Source: Closterium sp. Naga37s-1
Lineage: Eukaryota; Streptophyta; Zygnematophyceae; Desmidiales; Closteriaceae
Assembly (NCBI GenBank): GCA_947471745.1
Contig: CANJKZ010000169.1
Location: forward strand, 1,682,001 to 1,746,000
Reading direction: 5' to 3'
DNA length: 64,000 nt
Under the pieces are notes generated by a model. That model had not been told where the DNA came from, did not search any database, and saw only the letters and a list, made by a program, of their open reading frames with translations. Below, in pieces: positions 40,601-49,967 of the stretch; the stretch's first letter is position 1, and each line of letters opens with the position of its first letter. Position numbers and translations under genes: made by a program.

Positions 40601-42142
40601 GAAAAGTGGAAGCAGAGTGTGAAGGAGGAGTATGATTCTCTGCTAGAGAATGAGACGTGGGAGCTGTGTGAGCTGCCACCTGGGAAGAAGGCCATTTCTT
40701 CCAAGCTGATTTTCAGGCACAAGTACGGACCTGATGGGGCGCTGACCCGCTACAAGTCAAGGCTTGTGGCTAAGGGGTTTCAACAGACAAAGGGAAAGGA
40801 CTTCAACGAGCTCTATGCTCCTGTGGGGAAAGGCACAACACTTCGGGTGTCATTGGCAATGGCAGCATACCGTGGATGGCGGGTGAAGCAGATGGACATC
40901 ACCACCGCCTTCCTCAATGGGATCATTCTGGAGGAGCTGTACATGTTACAGCCTGAGGGTTTGGATGATGGGAGCGGCAGGGTGTGCAGGCTGAAGAAGG
41001 CCATCTATGGCCTGAAGCAGGCTCCTCGTGCATGGTACCACAAGTTAGAGGAGACTCTGCTGGCTGGGGGTTTCAAGAAGAGTGAGTGTGATCACAGCTT
41101 GTTCCTGCTGCAGGAGAAGGAGCAGTTTCTCATGCTCCTGGTGTATGTGGATGACATCCTGCTCTTCTCTGAGTCGTCTGCAATGATTGAGCATGTGGAG
41201 GAGATGCTGGAGATGCAGTTTAAGTGCTCCAAGATGGGAGATGTGAAGTACTATTTAGGGATGCATGTGGAGAGGGACCTTGACAAGGGAGTGTTGAGGT
41301 TGCACCAGAGAAAGTATTGTGAGGGGCTGGCTGAGAAGTATGGGCTGCAAGATGGAGGAAAGCCAGCCACCCCACTGCCTTCGGGGTTCACTGTGGAGCC
41401 CTGTGCTGATGAGGAGGTGGTGGGTGAGAGTGACAGGAAACTTTTTCATTCCATGGTTGGGGCACTCAACTATGCGGCTAACCACACACGGCCTGACATT
41501 GCCTTTGCAACATCCAGGCTTGCCAGTGTGGTTTCACGCCCCAGTCATGAGCAGCTGGAAGCGGCCAAGAGGTTGGTCCGCTATGTGAGTGCAACGGCAT
41601 CAGTGGGTTTGGAGTACAGTGCTGTGAGGCAGAGGCTGCAGAGGAGTGCAGCTAATTTGAGCAAGGGGGAGATGCTCCTGACCTGCTACACTGACGCTAG
41701 CTTCAACTCGGTGAAAGCGGATGGCACCAGCATTGGAGGCTATGTGTGCCTGTTCGGAGGTGGTGCAGTGAGCTGGCGCAGTAAGAAGCAGAATGAGGTG
41801 GGGCAGTCCTCGTGTGAGACAGAGTACATGGCCCTGCATCATGGGGCAAAGGAGGTGGTGTGGCTGAGGCGTTTGTTGGAGGAGATTGGAGTTGGTCAGA
41901 GGGAGCCAACTGTGATTTTCTGTGACAACGAGTCGGCTGTGAAGCTTGCTAAGAATGCTTGCCTTCATGGGCTGACGAAGCACATCAGGCCTAAGTGGCA
42001 TTGGGTGAGGAGGCTCCTGGACAAGGAGGTGCGGCTGGAGATTGTGAAGACCCATCAGCAGGCGGCTGACATTCTCACCAAGCGCCTGGCTGAATCTGAG
42101 CATTGGAAGGGCATGAAGCTTGCTGGGATGAGTGTGCATTGA
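37685..42142 (+). CDS. Cop-11 Gag-Pol polyprotein (1,485 aa)
   Basis: Start ATG 37685 (MNQGSGDAAEK) is the first ATG of the frame. Residues: UBN2-like Gag about 15-215 (LDGSNYEEWSGRM near the start); Arg/Gly-rich stretch about 220-258; zinc knuckle C266-x2-C269-x4-H274-x4-C279; protease VIDSGC with D353; integrase zinc region (HERLCHVN and CPTC, about 540-590) and catalytic D607, D671, E707 with 35 residues between the last two; a Gln-rich linker near 895-915; RT with YVDD 1154-1157; RNase H with D1337 in YTDASF, then SSCETEYMA and CDNESAV. Typical copia length and order. By family knowledge the product is cut by its protease into capsid, integrase and RT/RNase H. Confidence 0.95.
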   Translation: MNQGSGDAAEKRSEPPSSKIEALDGSNYEEWSGRMRSAFKRYKLLKIAMGEEKMPGEGDARDRWIEKSAVLYDLILQSVNNDMFQHIKDLVELDDSGPKAWKLLRDVIQPNTLPMVIVLEKELAALSMKPGDDVKPVLDKIKDTYARMAAAGSEVSQMQQCTKIISVLDNSWDNLIPTLNVQQDKWTPEWLRQQILQEDFRRRHTGGGAANKTAEGYGAAGGSRGRGGGRGRGRGRGFGRGRGRGDYNEGHGSSGGRGSTRMEGACWYCKKAGHPWFKCFSRPEGWAPPGMKPLSGERARGGAVQGSGAQGDGAQGKAHPGMFLMVEDVQGSGGDVGSVGKVVMHPLTHWVIDSGCTSHMTPRADLLDEVKPPGKIKFVAAASGALLPVIGVGNAKVMGANGELVGLGNVLLVEGLSANLLSVRRLQKSKAEVTFGPTSCRAKLGKLLLWNLEEKSSCIKDLWQLPIIPWKGKPPAMAKAAAAAKATAGGEETAPTAGALDAVKKVQQPQQPHGEVLAGVDATAAWAKASSGSGEADWETWHERLCHVNIPMLQKLVKDGCLKGLEVKGGAKEIGSCPTCLETKFTKFPFSSSTGPAKAPLELVHMDVVGPTRALSLSGSRYFLTIVDDHTRAVWVYPLKTKGEVAAAVLKEWMPRAQRESGHKVKVIRTDNGGEFIGADFEKELKRKGIQHQLTVPYNPQQNGVAERFNRTLQEGARTLLGRAGLPDPFWVTALRQVVVVKNRVLATVGDKQWVPYTKWYGIAPAVNMLRAFGCMVVFHVPKEKRGKLEASGRWGVHLGLAKDHKGWLIWDLTSQQLTVSRDVKFLESLYYKEWKQQQQQKLPTTPLIVEADEVQRPSRQVEVSVSENEISGVTEDGGEPEVEEQQQQQQQQQPQQQEEQGAPQGAGRTADRPRRDVRPPNRLTYASRGKPKVVRAGSVAEQCDEDEIAHCYWAAVPEPKTLAEALSGPDAEKWKQSVKEEYDSLLENETWELCELPPGKKAISSKLIFRHKYGPDGALTRYKSRLVAKGFQQTKGKDFNELYAPVGKGTTLRVSLAMAAYRGWRVKQMDITTAFLNGIILEELYMLQPEGLDDGSGRVCRLKKAIYGLKQAPRAWYHKLEETLLAGGFKKSECDHSLFLLQEKEQFLMLLVYVDDILLFSESSAMIEHVEEMLEMQFKCSKMGDVKYYLGMHVERDLDKGVLRLHQRKYCEGLAEKYGLQDGGKPATPLPSGFTVEPCADEEVVGESDRKLFHSMVGALNYAANHTRPDIAFATSRLASVVSRPSHEQLEAAKRLVRYVSATASVGLEYSAVRQRLQRSAANLSKGEMLLTCYTDASFNSVKADGTSIGGYVCLFGGGAVSWRSKKQNEVGQSSCETEYMALHHGAKEVVWLRRLLEEIGVGQREPTVIFCDNESAVKLAKNACLHGLTKHIRPKWHWVRRLLDKEVRLEIVKTHQQAADILTKRLAESEHWKGMKLAGMSVH

Positions 42143-42199
42143 GGATGCATGCTTGAGCTATGGCATGTGGGATGATGGTTGGCAGCCAGAGGGGGAGTT

Positions 42200-43068
42200 T
42201 GTTGAGTGATGCTACCATTCGCATTCACGTCTGTCTGCCTCCCATCATATGTTCGTGCGTTGCATGCGTGTTGTGAGTGTGTGCAAGAATTTGTGTTTTG
42301 TGCGGTTTGGTTTTTCTGAGTGTGTGTGTGAATGTTATTTGGCTTGAGCAGATATCTGAAGTGACTCCTCTGCTCAAGAGCTTTCCGAGGAACCAAGTAT
42401 CGCTTCAATCGGAGCACGAACAAGAAAGTTACGAACGTTGGAGTTCGTATGCTTTTGATATTTGGTTGTGGTGACTATGGGAAGTTGTGGGGTTGACTCA
42501 ATATGGGGTACAGACTTTTGGGGGTTGGGAAATTCGTCTTTTCTACTGTAGTTGCTGCCAAATGGTTGGGAGAAACCAAACCAGGTTGGCAAGTGTGGCC
42601 AAGTTGGGTTGAGGTGGATTGTGGAGGTTGGGATAGTGACAAAGGTCAAAGTTGGGTTGCCTATGGGGAAGGGAATTGTATGGCATGGGGTTTCCTTGGT
42701 TGGGGACTCTCTTGGGACCTTCCCTCTCGTCCTCCTCATCCCCTCCTACCTGGTTCTATTGCTACTCTAACTTTCTTGTGTGAACTTGTGAGATCATTGT
42801 GATTGAGTTACGTTTTCTATGGCAGCATACCCCCTAGTGCGCCGAAGTTCATAACTCGAGTTATACTCCATATTCTGATACTATTCAAATTGGGAAAGAT
42901 AGCCACGGTCAAGGGCTACAACATACTCGAGATTGAAAGAATTCTAACAGTGGACCTTTCGTCGACGACGTTTCTTGTGACGACGACTTTTCTGTCCAGA
43001 ATTGTAGTTGACGATTTTGAGATATTTCAGCCCCTAATCTTCATAGACTCCGTCCTTAATCTCTAACA
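42200..43068 (+). repeat. Cop-11 3' LTR (869 bp)
   Basis: About one difference from the 5' LTR. Followed by duplicate CCCTT and the rest of the Min-2 LTR. Confidence 0.97.
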
Positions 43069-43241
43069 CCCTTTAGGGTTTGCTATTTGTATTCTGCTAC
43101 TTGCTAGTACAATCATTCCCTTTCTCAATTCTGTTCCTGCACACAATCCTAGCTCGTACTTGGCGCCTCCTTTCGTAGTCTTACTGTGGCCTAGGCTACT
43201 AAGCCTAGGCCGTACTCCTAGTATGTTGGACACCTCACACT

Positions 43242-43254
43242 TGGTAATCAGAGC
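43242..43254 (+). other. Gyp-3 primer-binding site
   Basis: TGGTAATCAGAGC, the initiator-Met site with one extra A, two bases after the LTR end. Confidence 0.7.
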
Positions 43255-43775
43255 GGGTTTTCACTCGAGGTCTTCAACCGCTAAAACCCAGTCTTTAGAA
43301 AACCGAAATTCGCTCCTATAGGCGTTCGATCCTATAGTGAAAGGGAGCGACGTCCGTCGATTCGTAGCTGAACTCGAAATTTACTTTGAAGCCGTTGGAT
43401 GCACGACCCCCACCCAATACGCGATGCGCATACGGCTGGCAGCAACACTGTTACGAGGCCCGGCTCTAGAGCGGATTAACAACAAAAATGTCCAAGGAAA
43501 GGGACGTGGGCGCAGTTTCGGGCAGCACTGATCGAACATTTCGACGCGTTGAACAGTAGCTACTACGGAACATGACGCAACCAGCCAAATAGTGGCATGG
43601 AGCGATCGGCACCACCCACGACTGCCGAACCGATGGAGAACAACAAGGGCAATGCGAAGCAGCGGCTAGCAAATTTTGCGTGCGAATTTTGCGGCGCTGT
43701 AGGATATCGTATCTTGGCGTGTTGGAAAATGAAGAAAGGGCTCAAACTGCCTATCCTCTTATACGTCATAGCCAA

Positions 43776-44152
43776 GGGCAGACGCACAACGGCAGACAGA
43801 GGACGAACAGCCATAGATGGCATATTGACGAGCTTCATCCATAGTTATATAAAATACAGGAATCTTACGAGCAAGCATCTGCGCCCAACACAGGGTGCGT
43901 CCCTCAAAGCCGTGGCGCTGACGGTAGGGGTCGTCGAGGCGGCGGAAGTAGCGCGCTGCAAAGTGGTCGCTGCGCCCGCAGAAAGCAGGACAACCCGGAC
44001 CCGTCCGGATCAGTAGTCGCAGAGGCCGGAGTCGCGGCCAGCAGGACGGGGCCCCCAACTGGCGGGGCTGCTGCTGTGGCCGGTGCTCCCCAGACCACCA
44101 GGTCCCCACTGCTGCGGAGGACCCCACTGCTGCGGAGGACCCCACTGCTGAA
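43776..44152 (-). mobile_element. Cop-12: fragment of a capsid-less copia N-terminal region
   Basis: On the minus strand, QQWGPP repeats (about 44150-44095) are followed by a knuckle-like CPAFCGRSDHF and RRLDDPYRQRHG (about 43990-43910). Order and sequence match the N-terminal part of Cop-17 (RQWGPAG, CWSPDHSASSCYRRLDD). No LTR or pol. It abuts Gyp-3 on the left and Cop-13, opposite strand, on the right. Broken, with about two interruptions. Confidence 0.68.
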
Positions 44153-47100
44153 ACTTGTGTGGCACCTGCCGCTGCTGCTGTCCCTGCTGCTGCTGTTGTC
44201 CCTGTTGTGGCTGCTTATGCTGTGACTGCTGCGGTCTTCCCCTTTCGCAGCAAGGGGGAGGTCCCTGATGTTTTGATCCCTTGGATCCGCGCTGTCCGTC
44301 TCCAGCTCCGCGAGCGGTTCCACACGGACCTTCCAGTCCTGCGTCTGCACTCTGATAGAGATGGTGAGTTTGCCTCCGACCTCTTGCGGGACTTTTGTCG
44401 TGGGGAGGGCATTCGCCAGTTGTTCACGCTTCCGGCCTCTCCGTAGCAGAATGGGGTTGCTAAGCACCGCATTGGCTTAGTCATGGAGGTCGCTCGTACC
44501 TCCATGATCCATGCGGCTGCCCCCCATTTTCTGTGGCCGTTTGGGGTCCGGTACGCTGCGCATCAGCTCAACCTCTGGCCCCGTGTCTCCTTGCCGGAGA
44601 CCTCGCCTACACTGCGTTGGACGGGGGAGGTTGGCGATGCGTCGGTGTTTCGGGTCTGGGGCTCTCGTGCCTTTGTCCGTGATACCTCCGCGAACAAGCT
44701 CTCCTCCCGCGCCATTCCCAGCGTCTTCCTTGGCTTTCCCCCTGACGCGCTTGGCTGGCAGTTTTACCACCCCACCTCGCGCCGTGTCCTGCCCTCTCAG
44801 GACGTCACGTTTGATGAGTCGGTTCCCTTTTACCGTCTCTTCCCCTACCGCACTGCCCCTCTCTCTCCCCCGCCGCTCTTCCTCGCACCAGGTCCTCCTC
44901 CGGTAAACCCCCTCCCCCCTCAGGGTCCTGCTCCCTCAGGTGTGTCTCAGGTAGACCCTGTCGAGCCTGTCGAGGTCGCTGTCGACTCTGGTGCTACTGA
45001 GGGTGGTGCTGCTAGGGGTGCTGCGTCTGGGGGTGCTGAGCCTGAGCGTGCGGAGCTTGGGGGTGCTGAGCCTGAGCGTGCAGAGCCTGGGGGTGCTGAG
45101 CCTGGGGTTGATGAGTCTAAGGGTGCGGAGCCTGGGGGTGCTGAGCCTGAGCGTACTGAGCCTGGAGGTCCTTTGTCTGCTGGAGGTCCTACAGGGGCCT
45201 CGTCACGGCGGGAGCCTCTCTCTCCACCGCAGCTGCGCGAGTGGTTTGCTCGGCGCTGGAGCCTTCGGAGTGGCGCTGCTGGAGCTGGGGGGCCTGCCAC
45301 TGGGGGGCCGTCTCCTCCTGCGTCCTCTCTTCCTGACGTTCCTGACCCGCCGTCAGACCTTGCTCGTGCTGCCAGTCCTACTGTCACACGTCTTCTCGCC
45401 ACTGTTATCACTGACCCTTCGTTTGAGTCCACTGCTGCGTCTGCCCTAGTTGCTGAGCTTGTTGATTTTTCTGCCGCTTGTCGTCTCGACTACGCCGCTA
45501 GTCTTGTTGCTGAGTCTGAGTCTGCCTGTCCTCCGTCCGTTGGGGGTGAGTGTGCTCTTGGCACGGACGTCCTTGAGGACAGGCAGGAGGACTTTGAGTG
45601 TTTTGCAGCTGCTGTACCTCATCTCGTGTCCATGCTGATTGCACCTGAGGGATACCCAGATGCACCAGACATCCCGACCCCGCGCTCTTACGCTGAGGCG
45701 ATTACGGGTCCCTACTCCTCTGAGTGGCAGACAGCCATGGACGCAGAGATGGCATCCTGGAAGTCCACAGGCACTTACGTCGACGAGGATCCCCTTCTGG
45801 GGCGAACATAGTCGATGGCATGTGGATTTTCAGGGTGAAACGGCCGTCGGGTTCTCCGCCTGCCTTCAAGGCGCGTTACGTTGCACGAGGCTTCAGTCAG
45901 CGACAGGGAGTTGACTTCTTTCAGACCTTCTCCCCTACCCCGAAGATGACCACTATTCGGGTGCTGCTGCACGTCGCTGCTCAGCGTGACTACGAGCTTC
46001 ACTCTCTTGACTTCAGCACAGCTTTCTTACAGGGCAGCCTGCACGAGGAGATCTGGCTGCGCCGTCCACCTGGCTTCACTGGGTCGTTTCCTGCAGGTAC
46101 CCAGTGGAGCCTCCGGCGGCCAGTCTACGGTCTCCGCCAGGCGCCTCGCGAGTGGCACAACACACTGAGGACGACGCTTGCTGCTCTTGGGTTTGCTCCT
46201 TCGACTGCTGACCCGTCGCTGTTTCTACGCACCGACACTTCGCTGCCGCCGCTCTACATCCTCGTGTACGTCGACGACTTGGTCTTTGCTACTGCTGACA
46301 CTGAGGCACTCGCCCACGTGAAGTCGGAGCTGCAGAAGAGACACACGTGCACACACCTGGGTGAGCTGCGCAACTATCTTGGCTTGCAGATCACCCGGGA
46401 CAGAGCACAACGCACCATTACCTTGACTCAATCACACATGGTGCAACAGGTCCTTCAGCGCTTTCGCTTCCAATACTCCTCGCCACAGTCCACTCCTCTG
46501 CCTACCGGTCACTCGCTCTCAGCTCCACCTTCAGACGAGTCCGTAGAGCCGAGTGGCCCGTATCCAGAGCTTGTGGGCTGCCTCATGTGCCTGATGACCT
46601 GCACTCAACCTGACCTTGCATACCCTCTTAGCATCCTGGCACGCTAGGTTGCGCCCGGGAGACACCTACCAGAGCACTGGGAGGCCGCTAAGAAGGTGTT
46701 GCGCTACTTGTGCAGTACGTCGGGCATGGGGCTCGTGCTTGGAGGACGGGGTCGAGTTGTCCTCACTGGACACGCAGACGCTTCTTGGGTTGACGACTTG
46801 GCTACGCAGCGGTCGTCACAGGGTTACACTTTCAGCCTTGGCTCCGGCTCTGTTTCTTGGCGGTCTACCCGCTCGTCTTCTGTTCTCAGTTCCAGTTGTG
46901 AGGCTGAGATCTACGCAGGGGCCATGGCTGCATTGGAGTTACGCTGGCTCACCTACCTGCTGGCCGACTTGGGAGAGCCGCCTCGTTCTCCTCCAGTTCT
47001 GTACGTCGACAACAAGGCCATGATTGCCTTGTGTCAGGAGCACAGACTGGAGCACATGACGAAGCACATCGCTCTGCGTTTCTTCCTTGCTCGAGAGTTG

Positions 47101-47250
47101 CAGCAGCGTGGTCAGCTTCGTCTTGCTTACGTGGCCTCTCGGGCCAACACTGCTGATATATTCACCAAGGCACTCCAGCCTTGTGATCATCAGCGTTTCT
47201 GTACTGTTTTAGGCCTTGTGCCTACTTGGTCTCACTTGCTCACTTCTTGA

Positions 47251-47479
47251 CTTTGCTTGTACTGTGATCTATATACATATACCTGCATGCTTACACTTGC
47301 TAGGTTGTGATCACTGTAATGCTTGTTCTCCAGTATATAACTCTGCATGTGAACTGGCCTTGTGGCCATTTGCTTGTGCTCAGAGTGTGTGGTGACTTCG
47401 TGATCCACACTGAGCTTGCTTTGCTTTTCTTGACTGGTCTTGTGACCCCTTGTTCTCCCCCACTTTGCCTATGGGGGTG
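47251..47479 (+). other. Cop-13 3' untranslated block with two hairpins
   Basis: GGCC-TTGT-GGCC at 47356-47367 and GGTC-TTGT-GACC at 47436-47447, 68 nt apart, then the polypurine tract TATGGGGGTG. The best-preserved example of the family arrangement. Confidence 0.85.
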
Positions 47480-47609
47480 TGTCAAACTGTTATGTTGTGT
47501 GTTGTGTAGGCTATAGTGGGGGTAGCCCATATGGGGTACAACCCAATTAGGGTTAGTACTTGTACCCACCTTGTTTCAAGTTCATCCATTCTCGCTTAGT
47601 CTGTTGACA
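47480..47609 (+). repeat. Cop-13 3' LTR (130 bp)
   Basis: Begins TGTCAAACTG and ends CTGTTGACA. Very similar to the Cop-14 LTRs. Confidence 0.88.
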
Positions 47610-48589
47610 CCATCATGTTTCGCTAACCTGCCACCTTTCGCAATTCCCCCGCACCTCATATTACCCGAACCCTAGACCTACCAAACCTCATGTTGCGATC
47701 ACTTGACACGTCAGGAAACTGACGGCCTGGTTGATTTACTCTCCCCAAAAACCAAATTGTAGGCATAAAGCGAGAATCTCGGGAATTATAATAATGTAAT
47801 GCGGTACTTTGTACGGTTGCTCGATATCATCCTTTCTATGATGTTAGAACCGGTTTTTTTTACGTGTGCCAGTTTTTAACTAGTCGGCCTCCGGACGGGG
47901 GAGGATGCAGGGATTCTCATCGCTCAGAATCGCACACCCGCCAACCGTTAGGTCAAAGTTGTTCGAAGGTTGGTGTCGTAAAAAGTCGGGGAAAATCGCA
48001 AAGAATCGTATAGCCGTCGCTTGTTCGGAAGTGTTGTTTGTTCGGAAGCCTGGCATGCGACCTCAGTTTTTGTAGAGAGATTTGCTCCAAACACGTGTTT
48101 GGAGATTGGGTGTTGCACACGTGGCCTCCATTTGCTCGCGTGGTTCTACATTCAAACGATAATTGCTCGAATGGTCTTGCCAGGGGATTCCAGCAGTATT
48201 TTGTTTAGCCGGAACATTACCATACAAGGGCATCTATACCCGAAACGTTTTGATATAAGGGGGTATTTGGAACTGACAGCACAAACACTTGATGATAAAA
48301 TATGCGCGCTCGTATTAGTTGTTGCGCGATCATTAATAAATTTTCGGTTATAAAGGATCACCCAAACAAAATTTCGGTTAACCGAAATTTATGATCGGCG
48401 CTAATATCCGAAATTTTAGTTCGTGGCCCTACATGACCGCGCCTGATTGGACGCGCATTGCCAAAAAAGGTACCGCGCATATAATCGACAAATCATGCTT
48501 TGTCATTAAGGGTCGCGCGCATTGGTGCCCGGGCATTCCAGTTTATGATCCCGAAATTATATAATCAAGCGCTCATTGGTCGCGCATTG
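47610..48589. other. Unexplained AT-richer stretch, possibly host DNA
   Basis: No ORF of substance and no retroelement motif. About 48090-48230 recurs in reverse orientation at about 53600-53745, beyond Cop-14. A 22-bp perfect palindrome centred on GTTAAC lies at 48369-48390. CGCGCATTG occurs three times (near 48457, 48513 and 48580). The short ORF at 48021 has no family resemblance. Confidence 0.55.
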
Positions 48590-48720
48590 TGTCAAACTAT
48601 TATGTTGTGTGTGTTGTATGGGCTGTAGTGGGTAGCCCATATGGGGTACAACCCAATTAGGGTTAGTACTTGTACCCACTTTGTTCCTAGTTCAATCATT
48701 CTCGCTTACACTTTCTGACA
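48590..48720 (+). repeat. Cop-14 5' LTR (131 bp)
   Basis: TGTCAAACTATT to TTTCTGACA, touching the primer site at 48721. Confidence 0.9.
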
Positions 48721-48732
48721 TGGTTTCAGAGC
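48721..48732 (+). other. Cop-14 primer-binding site
   Basis: TGGTTTCAGAGC, 11 of 12 bases of the initiator-Met site. Confidence 0.82.
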
Positions 48733-48779
48733 AGGTCCTCTCCTAGGACCGTTTTTTTTTTGCCCACCGTATAGCTCGC

Positions 48780-49620
48780 TGCCCGTATCGCGCTACCCCA
48801 CCCGTCGCGCTGCCCTGCTGGCCTCGCGCTGCCCTGCCCTGCCCGTCGCGCCGCCCTGCTAGCGCTGCGCTGCCCTGCCCTGCCCCGCGTCGCGCTGCCC
48901 GCGCGCGCCCTGTCCCGCGTCGCGCCGCCCGCGCGCGCCCTGCCCCGCGTCACGCCGCCCGCGCTCGCCCTGCCCGCGCGCTGCTTGTCGCCGCGCCGCC
49001 CTGCCCTGCCCGCGCGCCGCTGGCTGCCGCGCCGCCCTGCCCTGCCCGTTGCGCCGCCCTGCCCGTTGCGCCGCCCTGCTGGCCGCGCTCTGCCCTGCCC
49101 TGCTCGCCGCGGGCGTGCGCTGCCCTGCCCCGCGCTGCCCCGCCGCGCGCTGCCCTGCCGCTGTGCGCTGCCCTGCTCGCCACACGCTGCCCTGCCGATG
49201 TGCGCTGCCCTGCTCGCCGCGCGCTGCCCTGCTCGCCGCGGGCGTGCCCTGCCCTGCCCCTCGCTGCCCCGCCGAGCGCTGCCCTGCCGCCGCGCGCTGC
49301 CGTACTCGCCGCGCGCTGCCCTGCTCGCTGTGCACGCCCTGCTGCCCCGCAACAGCACGCGCCCCGCTGCACAGCGCCAGCGCGCGCCCCGCTGCCCAGC
49401 GCCAGCGCGCGTCCCGCTGCCCAGCGCCCGCGCGCGCCCCGCTGCCCAGCGCCAGCGCGCGCCCCGCTGCCCAGCGCCCGCACGCGCCCCGCTGCCCAGC
49501 GCCCGCGCGTGCCCCGCTGCCCTGTGCCCGAGCGCGCCCCGCTGCCCAGCGCCTGCGCGCCCCTGCCCTGCCCTGCTAGCGATGCCTGCGCCTGCCCTGC
49601 CCGAGCGCAAGTGCCACCTG
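48780..49620 (+). repeat. Low-complexity leader of Cop-14
   Basis: Repeated CGCGCTGCCCTGCC and CGCCCCGCTGCCCAGCGCC words fill the leader. Long Arg/Ala/Pro frames on both strands here follow from composition. Confidence 0.75.
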
Positions 49621-49629
49621 CTACTGCCC

Positions 49630-49890
49630 TAGGTGCTGCTGCCGCCCTAGGTGCTGCCGCCCTAGGTGCTACCGCCTGCTGCTGCCGCCCTAGGTGCTGC
49701 TGCCCTAGACCTACCGCCTGCTGCTGCCCTAGGTGCTGCTGCCGCCCTAGGTGCTGCTGCCCTAGACCTACCGCCTGCTGCTGCCCTAGGTGCTGCTGCT
49801 GCCCTAGGTGCTGCCGCCTGCTGCTGCCCTAGGTGCTGTCCCCCTAGGTGCTGCCGCCTGCTGCTGCTGCCCTAGGTGCTGCTGCCACCC
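49630..49890 (+). repeat. CCCTAGGTGCTGC tandem repeat
   Basis: CCCTAGGTGCTGCTGCC-type units of about 15-18 bp, some joined by CCTAGACCTACCGCC, lie just before the gag start of Cop-14. Confidence 0.82.
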
Positions 49891-49967
49891 ACGTGCGCTG
49901 CCCTGTCCCGCACTAGCGCCACCTTGCCCCGAGCGCTGCAACTGCTACTGCTGCCGTTTCTACTGCT

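Larger units (their letters stand above)
36580..43068 (+). mobile_element. Cop-11: Ty1/copia with long LTRs that looks whole
   Basis: A 6,489-bp element with 869-bp LTRs (36580-37448 and 42200-43068) that differ at about one site, and target duplication CCCTT (36575-36579 and 43069-43073). Primer site TGGTATCAGAGC at 37451 is a perfect initiator-Met match. The polypurine tract AGAGGGGGAG lies at 42188-42197. One open frame (37685-42142) holds every expected domain. Its long LTRs, classical CCHC knuckle and AT-richer leader separate it from the short-LTR GC-rich family. It looks whole with no evident breaks; about 0.1% LTR difference makes it very young. It sits in the 3' LTR of Min-2. Confidence 0.97.
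34817..43232 (+). mobile_element. Min-2: small non-autonomous LTR element, split by Cop-11
   Basis: 5' LTR 34817-35035, interior 35036-36519, 3' LTR 36520-36579 plus 43069-43232, and target duplication CCTCA (34812-34816 and 43233-43237). The LTRs differ at about three of 219 sites. Primer site TGGTATCAGAG touches the 5' LTR, and a purine tract ATGGGGGTG precedes the 3' LTR. The 1.48-kb interior has ten or so 46-bp GC-rich units and a 37-base C run, and shows no gag or pol. Interior sequence matches Min-1 (shared GACAGCGCCCCGGACTAC region). Structurally whole apart from the Cop-11 insertion; older than Cop-11. Confidence 0.92.
36520..43232 (+). repeat. Min-2 3' LTR, split by Cop-11
   Basis: Parts 36520-36579 and 43069-43232. 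Its stem-loop is intact at about 43188-43211. It ends TTGGACA, followed by the target duplicate CCTCA. Confidence 0.9.
34468..43775 (+). mobile_element. Gyp-3: Ty3/gypsy 5' end, split by Min-2
   Basis: LTR 34468-34816 (last two bases at 43238-43239), then primer site TGGTAATCAGAGC (43242), a Gag relic (FVAELEIYFEAVGCTTP, AMRIRLAATLLRG; about 43340-43480) and a CCHC-like knuckle relic (CEFCG, about 43680-43725). Min-2 sits at the very end of the LTR with duplication CCTCA. Pol and the 3' LTR are absent. The LTR is a relative of the Gyp-1 LTR, so the two are 5' and 3' remains of one family. Broken, with about three interruptions besides Min-2. Confidence 0.83.
44226..47609 (+). mobile_element. 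Cop-13: Ty1/copia 3' half
   Basis: Begins inside integrase (VFPFRSKGEV; HSDRDGEF near 44350; integrase C-terminal part to 44860), then a linker with Glu/Pro/Gly repeats (about 44970-45170), RT (about 45760-46560, VYVDDL near 46266), RNase H (to 47250), 3' untranslated block and LTR (47480-47609). Close to Cop-8 and Cop-4. The 5' half and 5' LTR are missing. Broken, with about five interruptions in the part present. Confidence 0.88.

Noticed and set aside
43233-43257. Second primer site belonging to Min-2
   Set aside because: TGGTAATCAGAGC follows the Gyp-3 LTR end after the Min-2 target duplicate, so it is the gypsy primer site displaced by the insertion.
48726-49832. Long Arg/Ala/Gly/Pro frames on both strands of the Cop-14 leader
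   Set aside because: Produced by GC-rich low-complexity repeats; no shared product with the leaders of related elements.
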